Part shown: positions 1-10,000 of the stretch, piece after piece
Position numbering within the stretch: the first letter of the stretch is position 1
Layout of the letters: every line of letters begins with the position of its first letter
DNA from: a virus
Strand: one strand, 5' to 3'
Virus record (IMG/VR): IMGVR_UViG_3300010396_000081
Coordinates: 1-32,021 of that record
Length of the DNA: 32,021 nucleotides
The notes under the pieces: generated by a model
The model's database searches: none
Told to the model about the DNA's origin: nothing
What the model saw: the letters and a program-made list of their open reading frames with translations, nothing else
Position numbers and translations under genes: made by a program

Positions 1-1300
1 GGTAAGGGTTGTTTATTTCATCCGGGTAGGTCCCGTTGAGATTGCCATCGTAATACTGGCAAGACGCGCGCCCGTTAGCCGTTTGCATGGATTTTCCGCG
101 ACCCCAGGTCCAATTCTCACCTAAGCTATTGACGAACGAGGCATTCCAACAGTTTGAGGGTCCCATGTAGCCTGCCACCCAATTGTGAGCACCGGGGCAG
201 ATACGGACAGGTCCGGGTAGCATATCCTCTTCCAGGCCGTTGTCATAGGAATACGGTTGGGGCGTAGTGCCATTGGGGGCACCTGTGCCAGCTTTATAGC
301 CGTACATCGGGTACATCTGCCCGTTGCCTGCTTGCCCGCAAATGTTGTCGCCAGTGAATCCAAGGGTAGAATCGACGCCCTTATAATATATACCTCCGGA
401 ATTGGCATATACATTAGCGACAGACATAGTCTGTCCTGTAGCGGGATCGGGCCCCAGGCCTGCCGTCAAAAAGGACGTGAAGTCTTGCGGCGTGTTGGAG
501 ACGGAAGCACTTGATCCCCCCCAATATTTCGGATGATCGCCCATGCCCAACACATGATGATTGTCGAGCAGGATTACCCCGAAGTCTCCTTCTTCGCAAA
601 CATCGATCGCATATCTCCCTGCGCCGAGCTGTATAGTGTCGGGAAGCGTGTAAGACACAGCCGGGCTCGTGCCGCGTTGCAGCATTGCCTTGTTATTGCT
701 GCCTGCCCAGCTCCACACCCGGCCCTTACTATCCAGCGCCCGGAGAACGTACTGCCCGACCACCTTGACGATGTGAACCGGGATCGGAAAAGTCACCCAA
801 ACGATAGAGGCCTGGTTGACCGTTGTGTTTGTCCCGTTGCCATGAATGCCGCCGGATATGGACCCTGCCATTCCCACCTGGCGCCCGGTTGTACTATCGG
901 TGGTCCAAATAACATCAAGCCAGTAAGGGCTTGCGCTGGAAGCCGTACAAAGCAATCCTGAGACGAAAGGCAGTGCATTTCCGGCACTATCCGTGGTGAT
1001 GTGTGAAAAGGCCCCACTTCCCGTAGAGAACACGCTACCGAGCATATACAGGCCTCCACTGGCATCTCCTGCGCCCGCATCATGGGGGCCGCCTTCTACC
1101 CAGGCAACCGTCGCCGGTTGATTCGTGCAAAGAGCGGGTACCGTGTTCAAAAGGTGGTATGCTTGGTTGGTTGTACCGTCGAAGATGAGGTTATAATATT
1201 CTCCCAGCGACACGTATGTAGCGCCGCCGCTGTAATATTTTGCCTTTGGGATCGCTGAAACGATCGCCAGCAAACAGGCTATATATAGGATGCGTTTCAT
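1..1300 (-). CDS. RCC1-like repeat protein with signal peptide (partial, runs off left edge)
   Basis: The frame is open from an ATG at 1298-1300 to the window edge, so at least 433 residues are present and the C-terminus is missing. The first ~20 residues (MKRILYIACLLAIVSA) look like a Sec signal peptide. Several segments resemble RCC1 beta-propeller repeats: GRVWSWAGSNNKAMLQRG near residue 200, GFTGDNICGQAGNG near residue 315, and LGENWTWGRG near residue 395. A propeller surface is usually used for binding, so a role in attachment or in binding a host molecule is an inference; nothing catalytic is visible. It starts only two bases after the stop of the tailspike gene, so it is probably co-transcribed with it and belongs to the host-recognition or secreted end of the late operon. 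It could instead be a host-modifying secreted protein. The open frame is certain; the RCC1 assignment is moderate. Confidence 0.7.
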   Translation of the reverse strand, partial: MKRILYIACLLAIVSAIPKAKYYSGGATYVSLGEYYNLIFDGTTNQAYHLLNTVPALCTNQPATVAWVEGGPHDAGAGDASGGLYMLGSVFSTGSGAFSHITTDSAGNALPFVSGLLCTASSASPYWLDVIWTTDSTTGRQVGMAGSISGGIHGNGTNTTVNQASIVWVTFPIPVHIVKVVGQYVLRALDSKGRVWSWAGSNNKAMLQRGTSPAVSYTLPDTIQLGAGRYAIDVCEEGDFGVILLDNHHVLGMGDHPKYWGGSSASVSNTPQDFTSFLTAGLGPDPATGQTMSVANVYANSGGIYYKGVDSTLGFTGDNICGQAGNGQMYPMYGYKAGTGAPNGTTPQPYSYDNGLEEDMLPGPVRICPGAHNWVAGYMGPSNCWNASFVNSLGENWTWGRGKSMQTANGRASCQYYDGNLNGTYPDEINNPY

Positions 1301-1302
1301 GC

Positions 1303-4300
1303 TTATTGAATTGGGTATTGAAATGAATACTGAAGAACTATCGGAATCCCCGACGCCGCCGCTCCCGAAGCATAGGATAGTTCCGCGATATGATTCGTCG
1401 AATAGGTGGTAACGGTTATTCCTGTCCCATTTCCAACCGCCGTCCAACCACCACCCCAGCAGGCGTGGCCGCCATTTAAAAGAGATGCAACCGGAAGAGT
1501 GACCGAAATATTGACCTGCGAATTATTGGCGGAGGCGGTAACTGTCATGGACCCATACACGGTTACAACATTCCCACTCCTAGACCATGTTGCAGAATCC
1601 GCCGTTACGCTGGTCACAAAATTTATCCCGGTAACGGTGGGCACATATATGCCCGATGAACCGCCCCCAACACCTCCTTGGCTAACCGTATCTACTCTAT
1701 CGGTAGAAGTATTCCACACCAATAGGGGCATCGCAGACGTACCCGTCCCGGGCTTTGTGAACATAATCGAGTCAGGACTTACCCACATCGTAGCGCCAGT
1801 GTATGACCCGTGCGTAAGCGAAATGCTCTTGCCGCCCATCGCTACAAATCCAAGATCGTCGGTTTTCATTACCCATTGAGGCGTGAATGTTCCAGCGGCC
1901 GTAGAAGGATTATTGGAAAAAGCCAACTGACCATTGTAGAAATTGAACCCTTCCGAATACCCCGCGTTTGGTTTTGTCCATCCGCTGGCATACTTCATAT
2001 TGTCGAACAAGTTCATGTTATTTGCTGCCGCGCCACCTACCCATATATCAGATATCCGGGTTTGAGCGTTGGTCAGGGTATATGCGGCCGTATCGACGTA
2101 GAAAAGACTTCTCGATGCATCGAAACCAAGATTGGAACTGGCTCCGAAGGCGCCGGAATTATTATAGATAATCTGCGTATTTGAACCGGGTACACCTCCG
2201 CCAAAAGGGGCCGCAGCCCTCATTGTATTGTCGGCTGCATGATACACCAAAGGAGAGTCAGTAATCAGTCCACCAGCTAATGGTGTAGGGTTAATCCATA
2301 TTTTACTCGTTCCAACCACAACGGTCGACCCAGAAGTCGATCCAACCGACAACGAAGCATTGCCGCCTAAGTAGACCGACCCATTATCATTATAATCAGT
2401 CTTTAAAGATACATTAGGGGTGAAGGCGCCTGTACCAGTATTGTTCGTAAAGATGGCGAATTGGCCATTGTACATATTCACACCTTCCGTGAATCCGCTT
2501 ACTGGCCGCGTCCATCCGCTATTGTAATTGGCGTTATCGGCGAATATCTGATTATTTGCCGCGGCTCCTTGTAAATACATGCCGGAAATATTTCCCTGAT
2601 ACCCGGTAAGCGTATAGGTAGCAGGCTGTACGCTGAATGTAGAGTTGAATGTAGCAGCACCTTTGAATGTCGAAGTGCCTATTACCGATAGCGTTGTACT
2701 GTCAGTTACGGCTCCATGATTGATGACATTTCCGAAGATGTCATTTTGCTGAAAGGTAGAATTCGTAATATAGGCCAGTGATCCATATCCCGTTACATTC
2801 ATCGGCATAGCCACCGATAGATTGGTAATGCTGTCTATCCGCAGAGCGAATCCAGTGGGCTGACTTTGCCCTCCTAGAATAAGTCCATGCAATTGAACGT
2901 TGTAGAGATCGCTAAGGTCTATCGATGGAGAGGTAGTGGCGTTGGTGTTATAGGATTCAATTTCGTTATCGGCAATTATGACATTCCCTACATTCCCTCC
3001 CGACAGGTTATGAATATAGATAGGTGTCTTTTGGATGCCTTCTATCCAGTTGTTCGCTATCCGTATATCAGAGGTGGGGCCGTCCCTAGCGTCAATTTTA
3101 ATGGCATACCAAAAAGCTCCATTGGGCTTATTCACAAGCCCGCTGACCGAGCAAAATTGCACTTCAAGAGCAGATGGGTTAGAAACATACATCCCCACGG
3201 TCGTTGTCGATCCAGTAGCGAAAGTGTCTGACACGATATTGACATGGTGGATAAAGATGCCTCCAAAATCGGTTGTACCAACAACAATGTCTCGGATCAG
3301 CATTCCTGTGTCGACAGGGAATAGGACGTTAATGTGATCGTACGTCACCAAATTCGCAGACTGCTGATTGATGCCATTGAAGAATCGAACAATATTTAGA
3401 TTTTTGAAGTTCGATTCCTGGTTGTTGTTCTTGATGACGATCCCCGCTCCGGCGGTTGGGCGGGAAGATGCGATGTTGACGATGCTCAGGTCGTGGACGT
3501 TCATTACCGGGTAGACATTTGTGGTCGTTCTGTCGAAGACCAGGCCGTCCGCCGTCCCGTTGTCCATGTAGATCACGGAGGGATATAGCGAGGGGGTGTC
3601 CGATAGTTGATAATAAGTGAACTGTCCCTGACCAGCTCCGTATAGCTCGCCGTTCTTTCCCGAAAATAAAAGGGAGTCGGTAATGCGATATCCTAAATTT
3701 CTGGTCCCCGCTGTAGCGGGTGGGACATATATTTTGAATCCAAAAAGATTTGCCGCAGCAATCGCATTACGAAAGGCAGTTGTATTATTCGTTCCATTCC
3801 CGCTAGTCCCGTTGCAGTCTGCAACTGCTCCAAAGGCCGTGACCGGAATAATATATGGCGCGACCGATCCGCTTCCGCTACCCGCCCGGACATCCACCCA
3901 CGACCCATTGTCGTAACTCCATATGGCAGAATCTGCTGAAAAATAATAACATTGACAGTTAGAAGCAGCAGGGCGGGACAAATAGGCTCCGGCTGTAACA
4001 TTCGGCCCTTTGATCGCACTGACAGGAACGGCCTTTAATTGCTGGTTTGCCGTTTTGATGACCGCCGAATCTGTTCCGGCTGGCGTAGCCTGACCTGCTA
4101 GGCCGGTCCAATAGAAGGGGAACCCATTGATATAAATGGTATCCGCCCGACTGAATGCCCCGGCCGCACCGCCCAAGACTAAAGAATCCCCTCCTGAAGC
4201 GGACACGCCTTGGCGCCCGTAAATGGTAGACGTTATCGACAACCAGACACTTCCGTTGCTATACTGAAAGAAGTTTGAATCGGTGTTGTAATACAGCCCC

Positions 4301-5448
4301 GGACCAGATGAAGCCGCTGGCATGATTGCCGTATTCCCTGAGCCGAGGATCTTGGCTCCTCCGGAGTTAGTGACGAAGTTCAAAATACTTTGAACTTGGG
4401 TAGGCGTGAGATCCTGCGGAACACCGGCGCTCACCGCGCCTTTGATGGTATTGGCGCCCATGTTGTTTAGGGCGGAATTGGGCACATTGGCCGATCCGAT
4501 TAAACGAGTATCATTGCCCTTGACTGCCTGGGACGAACTTGCGTTTCCGGATGCAGGAACATCGACAACTGCGGCTGTACCTAAACCAAGGTTAGTGCGT
4601 GCCGTCGAAACATTATTTAGGTCGGACAAATTGCTGGCTATCGCCAATTTTAGATTGAGCGCATTTTGCAGATCTGTTTGGCTGGCGAGCGATCCTGTTA
4701 TTGCCCCCCAACTGACGGTCCCGGAACCACCACCACCCGCTGCCGTCAGCCAGGTCGAGCCGTTATCGAAATATATTTTCGCCGAGTCGGTTGCAAAATA
4801 AAACCTGTAGGGAACACCCGCCGATGGCCTGCTGCTGTACGTGCCGGACGCCCAGCTGTAGGCGCCTCCCGCATTGACTACCTGTTGAAAATTGATGACG
4901 TTCGGTAAACCGTTAGATGTCAAATAACCTGCTGGATTGGTAGAGAGCGGATAGAAAGACGCCTGAGCAACCGACAGCCTAACATAGGCCGCCAACATAG
5001 CAGCTGTATCACCTGGTGCTATGGGCTTATATCCTAATGCTCGCTGTCTTGCTTGAAGGGAGTCGTATAGGTCGGTTTGGCTGGTCAATGTCCCCAGTAT
5101 CGTTCCCCAAACAGGAGCGCCTCCGGCTGCCGAGCTATCTACCATATGCCATGCCTTCAAGGATGGATCCCATACATATAGATGATGCCCGCATGAATCA
5201 TAGTAAGGTGTGAATAGCGGCAGTATCTGCCCGTGCCCAAAGCCGATCGAAAAGAGAAAAGTGGAATCGGTCGGCGCTCCGCAGCCGGTAGGACCATATA
5301 ACACGGAATCAAAAACACCGCGACGCGGGTAAATTCCCCAGCTATTTGACGGAGACGGGAAAACCTGGGCCGAAGAGATAATCGAATAGAGACAGAAAGC
5401 TACTGCTGGTATAATTCGGCAGAATATCGATTTGGTTCTGGCGTTCAT
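1303..5448 (-). CDS. Tail fibre/tailspike with beta-helix (pectate-lyase-like) domain and signal peptide
   Basis: A 1381-residue protein with the modular look of a phage fibre. Residues 1-28 form an apparent Sec signal peptide ending IISSAQ, which is unexpected for a virion protein. Residues ~30-520 hold fibre-type repeats: two LxSQTDLxxxL motifs and three modules with the pattern DSxxxxYxNGSxW, two of them preceded by SRP. Residues ~525-830 start with VTAFGAVADCNGTSGNGT, typical of the pectate-lyase-3 right-handed beta-helix of tailspikes, followed by N-rich helical rungs. Residues ~950-1230 contain two copies of a module including SGWT+P..G++EG.N+YNGQ. The C-terminus (~1266-1381) resembles a trimeric knob found at the end of many fibres (RSGNVVTVYGSMTV, then LPVASLLNGG). 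No intramolecular chaperone peptidase motif was seen. The fold suggests binding or cleaving a host surface glycan; catalytic residues cannot be assigned. Confidence 0.85.
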   Translation of the reverse strand: MNARTKSIFCRIIPAVAFCLYSIISSAQVFPSPSNSWGIYPRRGVFDSVLYGPTGCGAPTDSTFLFSIGFGHGQILPLFTPYYDSCGHHLYVWDPSLKAWHMVDSSAAGGAPVWGTILGTLTSQTDLYDSLQARQRALGYKPIAPGDTAAMLAAYVRLSVAQASFYPLSTNPAGYLTSNGLPNVINFQQVVNAGGAYSWASGTYSSRPSAGVPYRFYFATDSAKIYFDNGSTWLTAAGGGGSGTVSWGAITGSLASQTDLQNALNLKLAIASNLSDLNNVSTARTNLGLGTAAVVDVPASGNASSSQAVKGNDTRLIGSANVPNSALNNMGANTIKGAVSAGVPQDLTPTQVQSILNFVTNSGGAKILGSGNTAIMPAASSGPGLYYNTDSNFFQYSNGSVWLSITSTIYGRQGVSASGGDSLVLGGAAGAFSRADTIYINGFPFYWTGLAGQATPAGTDSAVIKTANQQLKAVPVSAIKGPNVTAGAYLSRPAASNCQCYYFSADSAIWSYDNGSWVDVRAGSGSGSVAPYIIPVTAFGAVADCNGTSGNGTNNTTAFRNAIAAANLFGFKIYVPPATAGTRNLGYRITDSLLFSGKNGELYGAGQGQFTYYQLSDTPSLYPSVIYMDNGTADGLVFDRTTTNVYPVMNVHDLSIVNIASSRPTAGAGIVIKNNNQESNFKNLNIVRFFNGINQQSANLVTYDHINVLFPVDTGMLIRDIVVGTTDFGGIFIHHVNIVSDTFATGSTTTVGMYVSNPSALEVQFCSVSGLVNKPNGAFWYAIKIDARDGPTSDIRIANNWIEGIQKTPIYIHNLSGGNVGNVIIADNEIESYNTNATTSPSIDLSDLYNVQLHGLILGGQSQPTGFALRIDSITNLSVAMPMNVTGYGSLAYITNSTFQQNDIFGNVINHGAVTDSTTLSVIGTSTFKGAATFNSTFSVQPATYTLTGYQGNISGMYLQGAAANNQIFADNANYNSGWTRPVSGFTEGVNMYNGQFAIFTNNTGTGAFTPNVSLKTDYNDNGSVYLGGNASLSVGSTSGSTVVVGTSKIWINPTPLAGGLITDSPLVYHAADNTMRAAAPFGGGVPGSNTQIIYNNSGAFGASSNLGFDASRSLFYVDTAAYTLTNAQTRISDIWVGGAAANNMNLFDNMKYASGWTKPNAGYSEGFNFYNGQLAFSNNPSTAAGTFTPQWVMKTDDLGFVAMGGKSISLTHGSYTGATMWVSPDSIMFTKPGTGTSAMPLLVWNTSTDRVDTVSQGGVGGGSSGIYVPTVTGINFVTSVTADSATWSRSGNVVTVYGSMTVTASANNSQVNISVTLPVASLLNGGHACWGGGWTAVGNGTGITVTTYSTNHIAELSYASGAAASGIPIVLQYSFQYPIQ

Positions 5449-5467
5449 TGCACTAAGGATTTTAGCT

Positions 5468-5505
5468 TCTGTCTGCCAAATATTTTAGCAATACCGTCAG
5501 ACAGA
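5468..5505. promoter_or_regulatory. Inverted repeat upstream of the tailspike gene
   Basis: TCTGTCTG at 5468-5475 and its exact reverse complement CAGACAGA at 5498-5505 are separated by 22 bases in the 130-base gap 5449-5578 between the collar-fibre and tailspike genes. On the minus strand an AAATATTTG sequence lies between the arms and resembles the Bacteroidota -7 element TAnnTTTG with one mismatch; no convincing -33 element was found. It could be an operator or a weak promoter region for the last two genes. This is a sequence observation with an inferred role. Confidence 0.3.
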
Positions 5506-5563
5506 TAAAGGTAATTGAATGTTTTTGTCGTCTTTGTTGTCGAAGGGTCGAATTTTCGGTTAA

Positions 5564-5577
5564 CCGTAGATTTACGG
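5564..5577 (-). repeat. 14-bp partial palindrome, copy 1 (CCGTAAATCTACGG)
   Basis: On the minus strand CCGTAAATCTACGG starts two bases after the last base of the TAG stop of the collar-fibre gene. It has 5-base complementary arms around a 4-base loop and overlaps the perfect 10-bp palindrome CGGTTAACCG at 5557-5566. An identical copy lies at 24822-24835 and a 12/14 match at 29386-29399, each at the 3' end of a gene. There is no strong T-run after it, so it is a poor terminator; it may be a protein-binding site or an RNA processing signal. Confidence 0.5.
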
Positions 5578-5578
5578 A

Positions 5579-7024
5579 CTACACCAAAAGCCATTTACGG
5601 ACGGCAATGTTTGCTGGGCAGTGATCGTTGCCGCCAGTACTGCTTGTTAGTCCTTGATAAGTATCGCCGGGTGGATTACCGTTCTGTATTTGACCGTTTG
5701 CAAATCCGGGCATCCCCGCAGTTGTTGTGCCGTACACGAACACGTTTCCGGCTGCTCCTGGTGCTTTATCATCAGCCACACCATTGTAATGGCTATGGCC
5801 GAGTAATTGAGGGCCACCATAATTCCCCGGAGACCTGGTCCCATCGGTAATTCTCTCGAACATGTTGAGCCGATTCGGAATGTGAAACTTGCCGTTGTTC
5901 GCCGGGTTGGCTGAATTCGCCAATGAATAAATATATTTATTGTTGCCTGTGGCCCAATCGTCGTAATTACACACTTCCGCCGGCGGCAGGTTCAATACAA
6001 AATCATTATACAGCCGCGCATATTGCTGGTTATCAAGAGCCGTACCATCGAGCATTTGTTTATTGAATACGTTCGCAGCAATATTATCGTCAACAACCTG
6101 CTCTCCTATACGCAACCAGTTCCCGAACGGACAATCCACTCTCCAACGCTTTACGGCGTCCGTATCAACGAAGGGGTAGATATATAGGCTTTCCAGGTTG
6201 CAGATATAGAGGTTGTTTCTATTCCCTTGCAACCACGATAGAACCTCGCCAGGTTGGAAAATTAGTTTTGCGCATTGTTGTATTGCTCCGGGATCGAACT
6301 CTATTTTTATCCGTTTGTTCGCCGGAACGCTGGCAATAGCAGGGAAAGTGACCTCCAAATAAGTTCCAGCGGGCCGAATGATCAATCCTCCACCAAAGTC
6401 AGCGCCTGCGTCAACCGGATAATTTGCCGTGATCACCTTTGGAGTGGCAAAGGCCGGATAGCTAGCAGGCGGCGAGGATGTTTGCTGCGTAACCTGTAAA
6501 ACGAACGATACATTAAACCATTCGCCGGGATTGAATAGGTCGCCGGCCGTGAGAAGCTGCAGGGTGCCCGTGTTGGGATTCCAGGAATATTCGACGCCCT
6601 TTTTCATCACGCCTTCGCCCCCCATGCGGTTTAGCGTGCCAATATCGAAGCCGCGCCAATCCTCTTTTCCGCCTGTGCCGTCGAAAACCACCGTATTCAC
6701 ACCGCTGCTGAAACCGGTTGTAGTGTCCGCCGTGATCTGTTCCGGCGCCCTGGCCGTAACTTGAGAATAAGCGCCAGGAACTACATTCATATCCTTTCCC
6801 AACTGCTGGATGATATTTCCCGATCCGTCGACCTCGTAAACCCTGAAAAGAATATTTACCCGGTCAAGTCCCGGGAAACTCCATGTTTCCTGATCATTGT
6901 GTGGCGCGGCGTGCGTTTGCGAAGTCACAATGGCCAGTGGATCGCTTTCATAGTAAACGCGTACCTGGATGGGATTAACGATCGAAGGATATGCGCCGGT
7001 CCATACTTGAAGTGTTGTCGTCAT
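5579..7024 (-). CDS. Tail fibre/baseplate protein with C-terminal tail-collar-like domain
   Basis: A 481-residue protein. The C-terminal ~105 residues look like a phage tail-collar domain: FHIPNRLNMFERITDG (compare the F.iPdLRGRF pattern of collar proteins), then GGPQLLGHSH, ending in NIAVRKWLLV. Residues ~97-178 carry a module with FDGTGGKEDWRG and YSWNPNTGTLQLL that is clearly homologous to residues 108-187 of the connector-region protein at 19205-20077. The N-terminal ~90 residues are beta-rich by appearance and probably anchor it to the tail tip. The ATG lies two bases after the stop of the upstream tail-tip gene, so they are translated from one message. It is most likely a short fibre or an adaptor at the distal tail; the exact position in the virion is inferred. 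Confidence 0.75.
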   Translation of the reverse strand: MTTTLQVWTGAYPSIVNPIQVRVYYESDPLAIVTSQTHAAPHNDQETWSFPGLDRVNILFRVYEVDGSGNIIQQLGKDMNVVPGAYSQVTARAPEQITADTTTGFSSGVNTVVFDGTGGKEDWRGFDIGTLNRMGGEGVMKKGVEYSWNPNTGTLQLLTAGDLFNPGEWFNVSFVLQVTQQTSSPPASYPAFATPKVITANYPVDAGADFGGGLIIRPAGTYLEVTFPAIASVPANKRIKIEFDPGAIQQCAKLIFQPGEVLSWLQGNRNNLYICNLESLYIYPFVDTDAVKRWRVDCPFGNWLRIGEQVVDDNIAANVFNKQMLDGTALDNQQYARLYNDFVLNLPPAEVCNYDDWATGNNKYIYSLANSANPANNGKFHIPNRLNMFERITDGTRSPGNYGGPQLLGHSHYNGVADDKAPGAAGNVFVYGTTTAGMPGFANGQIQNGNPPGDTYQGLTSSTGGNDHCPANIAVRKWLLV

Positions 7025-7026
7025 AG

Positions 7027-10000
7027 TTAAGATGTTTGATCGTCAGTTACGTTAATAACTCCTTCATTTTGACCAAATGCCGTCGCGTCATAAGTGAAGG
7101 TGATGGCGTCGATATCTGCATCCCCGGCTGTCGCGAAGGTCGTACCGGTGACATTCTCCGTCGGATATAGGTCGATCTTCACTTCCAACTGTGGTACGCC
7201 CTGGCCGAGATCCTGCGGTTCCCACTTGCTATCAGCCCCACGGTTGTAGGCCTCGTTTTCGATCCTGAGGTTATCGAGGCCGGTGATCATGTTCATCTTC
7301 AGGGCCATATAATCGGCGAGTAGTTGATCTTCGGTGCCATATTGTACGGTGCGGAAACGTTTCGGCAGGTTGCGGGTAGTTTCATAATCCCCTACCTCAT
7401 CCTCATAGACATCCACTTCACTGTCAGATTGCCAGGGATATAGCTTGCCTTCTACCCGGAGCATAGTTTTGATGCCGGTGGAGAAGTAATAATCAATGCG
7501 GTCCACCGAACCGTCATATTTGTGCCTCAGCGTCCCCGGGAAATCGGTTTGAAAGTTGAGTTTGTTGGTAATGCCGACGATATTACCGTCGGCCACAAGG
7601 GCCGCCCAATACAATCCAGCGGGATAGCTCGCAAGCGGAATACTTACCTCGAGTAAAACATTTGGCGACTGCACGACCGATCCGGCAGGAGTTGAATACG
7701 GTATGACGTCTACAACAAGGCCGGTGGCCACTGACACCAGGTGTAATTCGCATTCCCCCACACCATTAGTGATCATCTGGTCGACAATGGTATCTGTGGG
7801 TATCTCCCAGGGTTGCTTGTAGTCGGGGCGGCCGTATGCGCTATAATTCGGCCAACGGTTTTCCTCCCAATCGTCGTAGATGTCCGCAAAGTGGCAACCG
7901 GCCACCGGCGTAGCATTGTATTTGACGAAGTGAAGGGGATTATAATCGGATCGGTAGATCATATGTTTGCCTATTTGAATGGAGGTTCCGTTTTGAAACA
8001 GGGCCAGAAGCGTCGAGAAAGGCGTTTTGCCAGAAACGAGCAGCTTCCAGGTTTGGGCCTGGTCGGTAGCCGGCTTCATCGTCATTTGGCCAATGGGAAG
8101 TAAATAGAGCTCCAACCCCTTGTATTCCGCCGTGATATAGCCACCGGTCTGCAGCTGGGTCATGATCTCGTTGAACGTGTTTGGGACCGGAGATTTTAAG
8201 GAGACATAGAAGGGCCAGTATAGGGGAGCAGCTAGGCTGTTCACGGGAATATTGGCGTTCTCGCTCACCACCAGGCCGTTTTTGCTGCGGGTGAGGTTAG
8301 CGTTTACCTCGGCACCATTGAAAAGGATGCGTTGAAGAGCTTGCTGGGTGAGGAAGGATGATAGTGTGTTGTCGTGGGCCCTCAGACATAGATAAGGCGA
8401 CGTTTCCTCGATATTGAATAGCGTCTCAGGATGCAGAAATTGTCCAAGTGTCGGCGGCAAGGTCGAAGGATCGACCCCGGCGGGGACATATTGATCATCC
8501 AGCCGGATGGAGTCGTAATCCATGACCGGGCCCTTATTGGTGCCGCGCATGAGACGGAAACCGCTGATAGACGCGGAAACATTGACTGGCAAAGAGGTGG
8601 TCCCAAAAACATGCAGCCCATCTGGGATATAATTGATGATCAAATCCGTCGACGGATCGGTCATTTCGGTAAACTGGAATTGCCAACGGCCATTAGCGTC
8701 GGCTACGGTGGTGCCGACCGGTCCGGCGATATCAGTTATAAGGTCTATCGGCCCCCCGCCTCCATCGATGAAGATGTCAATCGTTGCGCCTGGCTGGGCT
8801 ACGCCCTTTAATAATGGCGTGTTGGTATAGAGTGTGTCGTTGTAAAGGATGCTGGTAATGAGCGGCATTGACAGATCGTTGCTGACGATTAGGGAAATTG
8901 CCGGAGTCACCGGCAAGCCCGGGGAAGTCGCTGTGAGCGTGTGGTTGCCGTTGGATATTGGAGCGGTTGTCTGGAATGACCATAGGCTTGATGAATTGGC
9001 TACGACGCGCCCGATTTGTACGCCGTCGAGCAAGACAGATACAACATTGCCTTGCGGAGCCGTGCCGGTGATCTTTGGCAGATTATCATACAAGGAGTCG
9101 CCGGAAGTCGGGCTGGTGATGACGAAAGAAGCAGTAAGCGCCGGATTTACCGTCAGCAAGACGGCCGGGCTGAAATCGCTAATATTGCTTGGATCGGTTT
9201 GAGCGTTGGCAGTGATAGAATGCACCCCATTGAAATTGAGCGACATCACCCGAAGCGCCGTCTGTATCTGATAGGACCAATTGCCATTAGCATCAGCCAC
9301 CGTGGTACCATCTATCTGACCGTCAGCATAAATGGTTATGGTTACATTCGCCTGCGATATGCCTGTAATCGTAGGGTATTGGCTATATACCAACGTACTC
9401 GAATAGGGCGTCCGGATAACGGGGGCAGCCAAGATAAGCGTAACGATGGTCGCGGGAAAAGCATTGTCGATTACGCCCGGCGCCTGCCCGATGACGTCGG
9501 TTACCATAGCAACGAAGACATCCGTATCCCCCTTGTCGTCCGTTGTGGTCAGGTTCGGGTAGTTGGTTCGTATGAACTCCATACCAAAAGAGTCCGCCCG
9601 ATAGGTCGATACCAGGTCCATAGAATTGACCACCGTCGTGATTGGAAAGGTATAGTTGTGTGTGCAGTTGAATTCGTACCTACCATTGCGCTGGTTGTAC
9701 GTCTGTTTCAGGTAGCCGACCTTCGCCGAGGCATAGATGAATTCCTTAGCCACCGATAAGATGACGTTGCTGACATTGGGCAGCCGCATAATCTCATTAT
9801 TGCTATTATATAGGTCAGTGACCGGCTCAAGCCACAAGACCCCGTTGCGGACGGCAATGCCTAATTCGTAGGGAACAAAAAAGGACTTGTAGAAATCTGC
9901 AAAACACGTCATGATCTGAGCGTCCGGGAAACTTCTAAGTGATGACCCGGAGAGCACGCATTTGCGATTATTTTGCCGGAGAAAATTGCTATCCGCCGTA

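Noticed and set aside
9016-9759. Plus-strand frame of 247 codons opposite the tail-tip gene
   Set aside because: Composition (rich in R, H, Y and I) is that of an antisense shadow; the minus-strand gene with Ig-like repeats explains the region.
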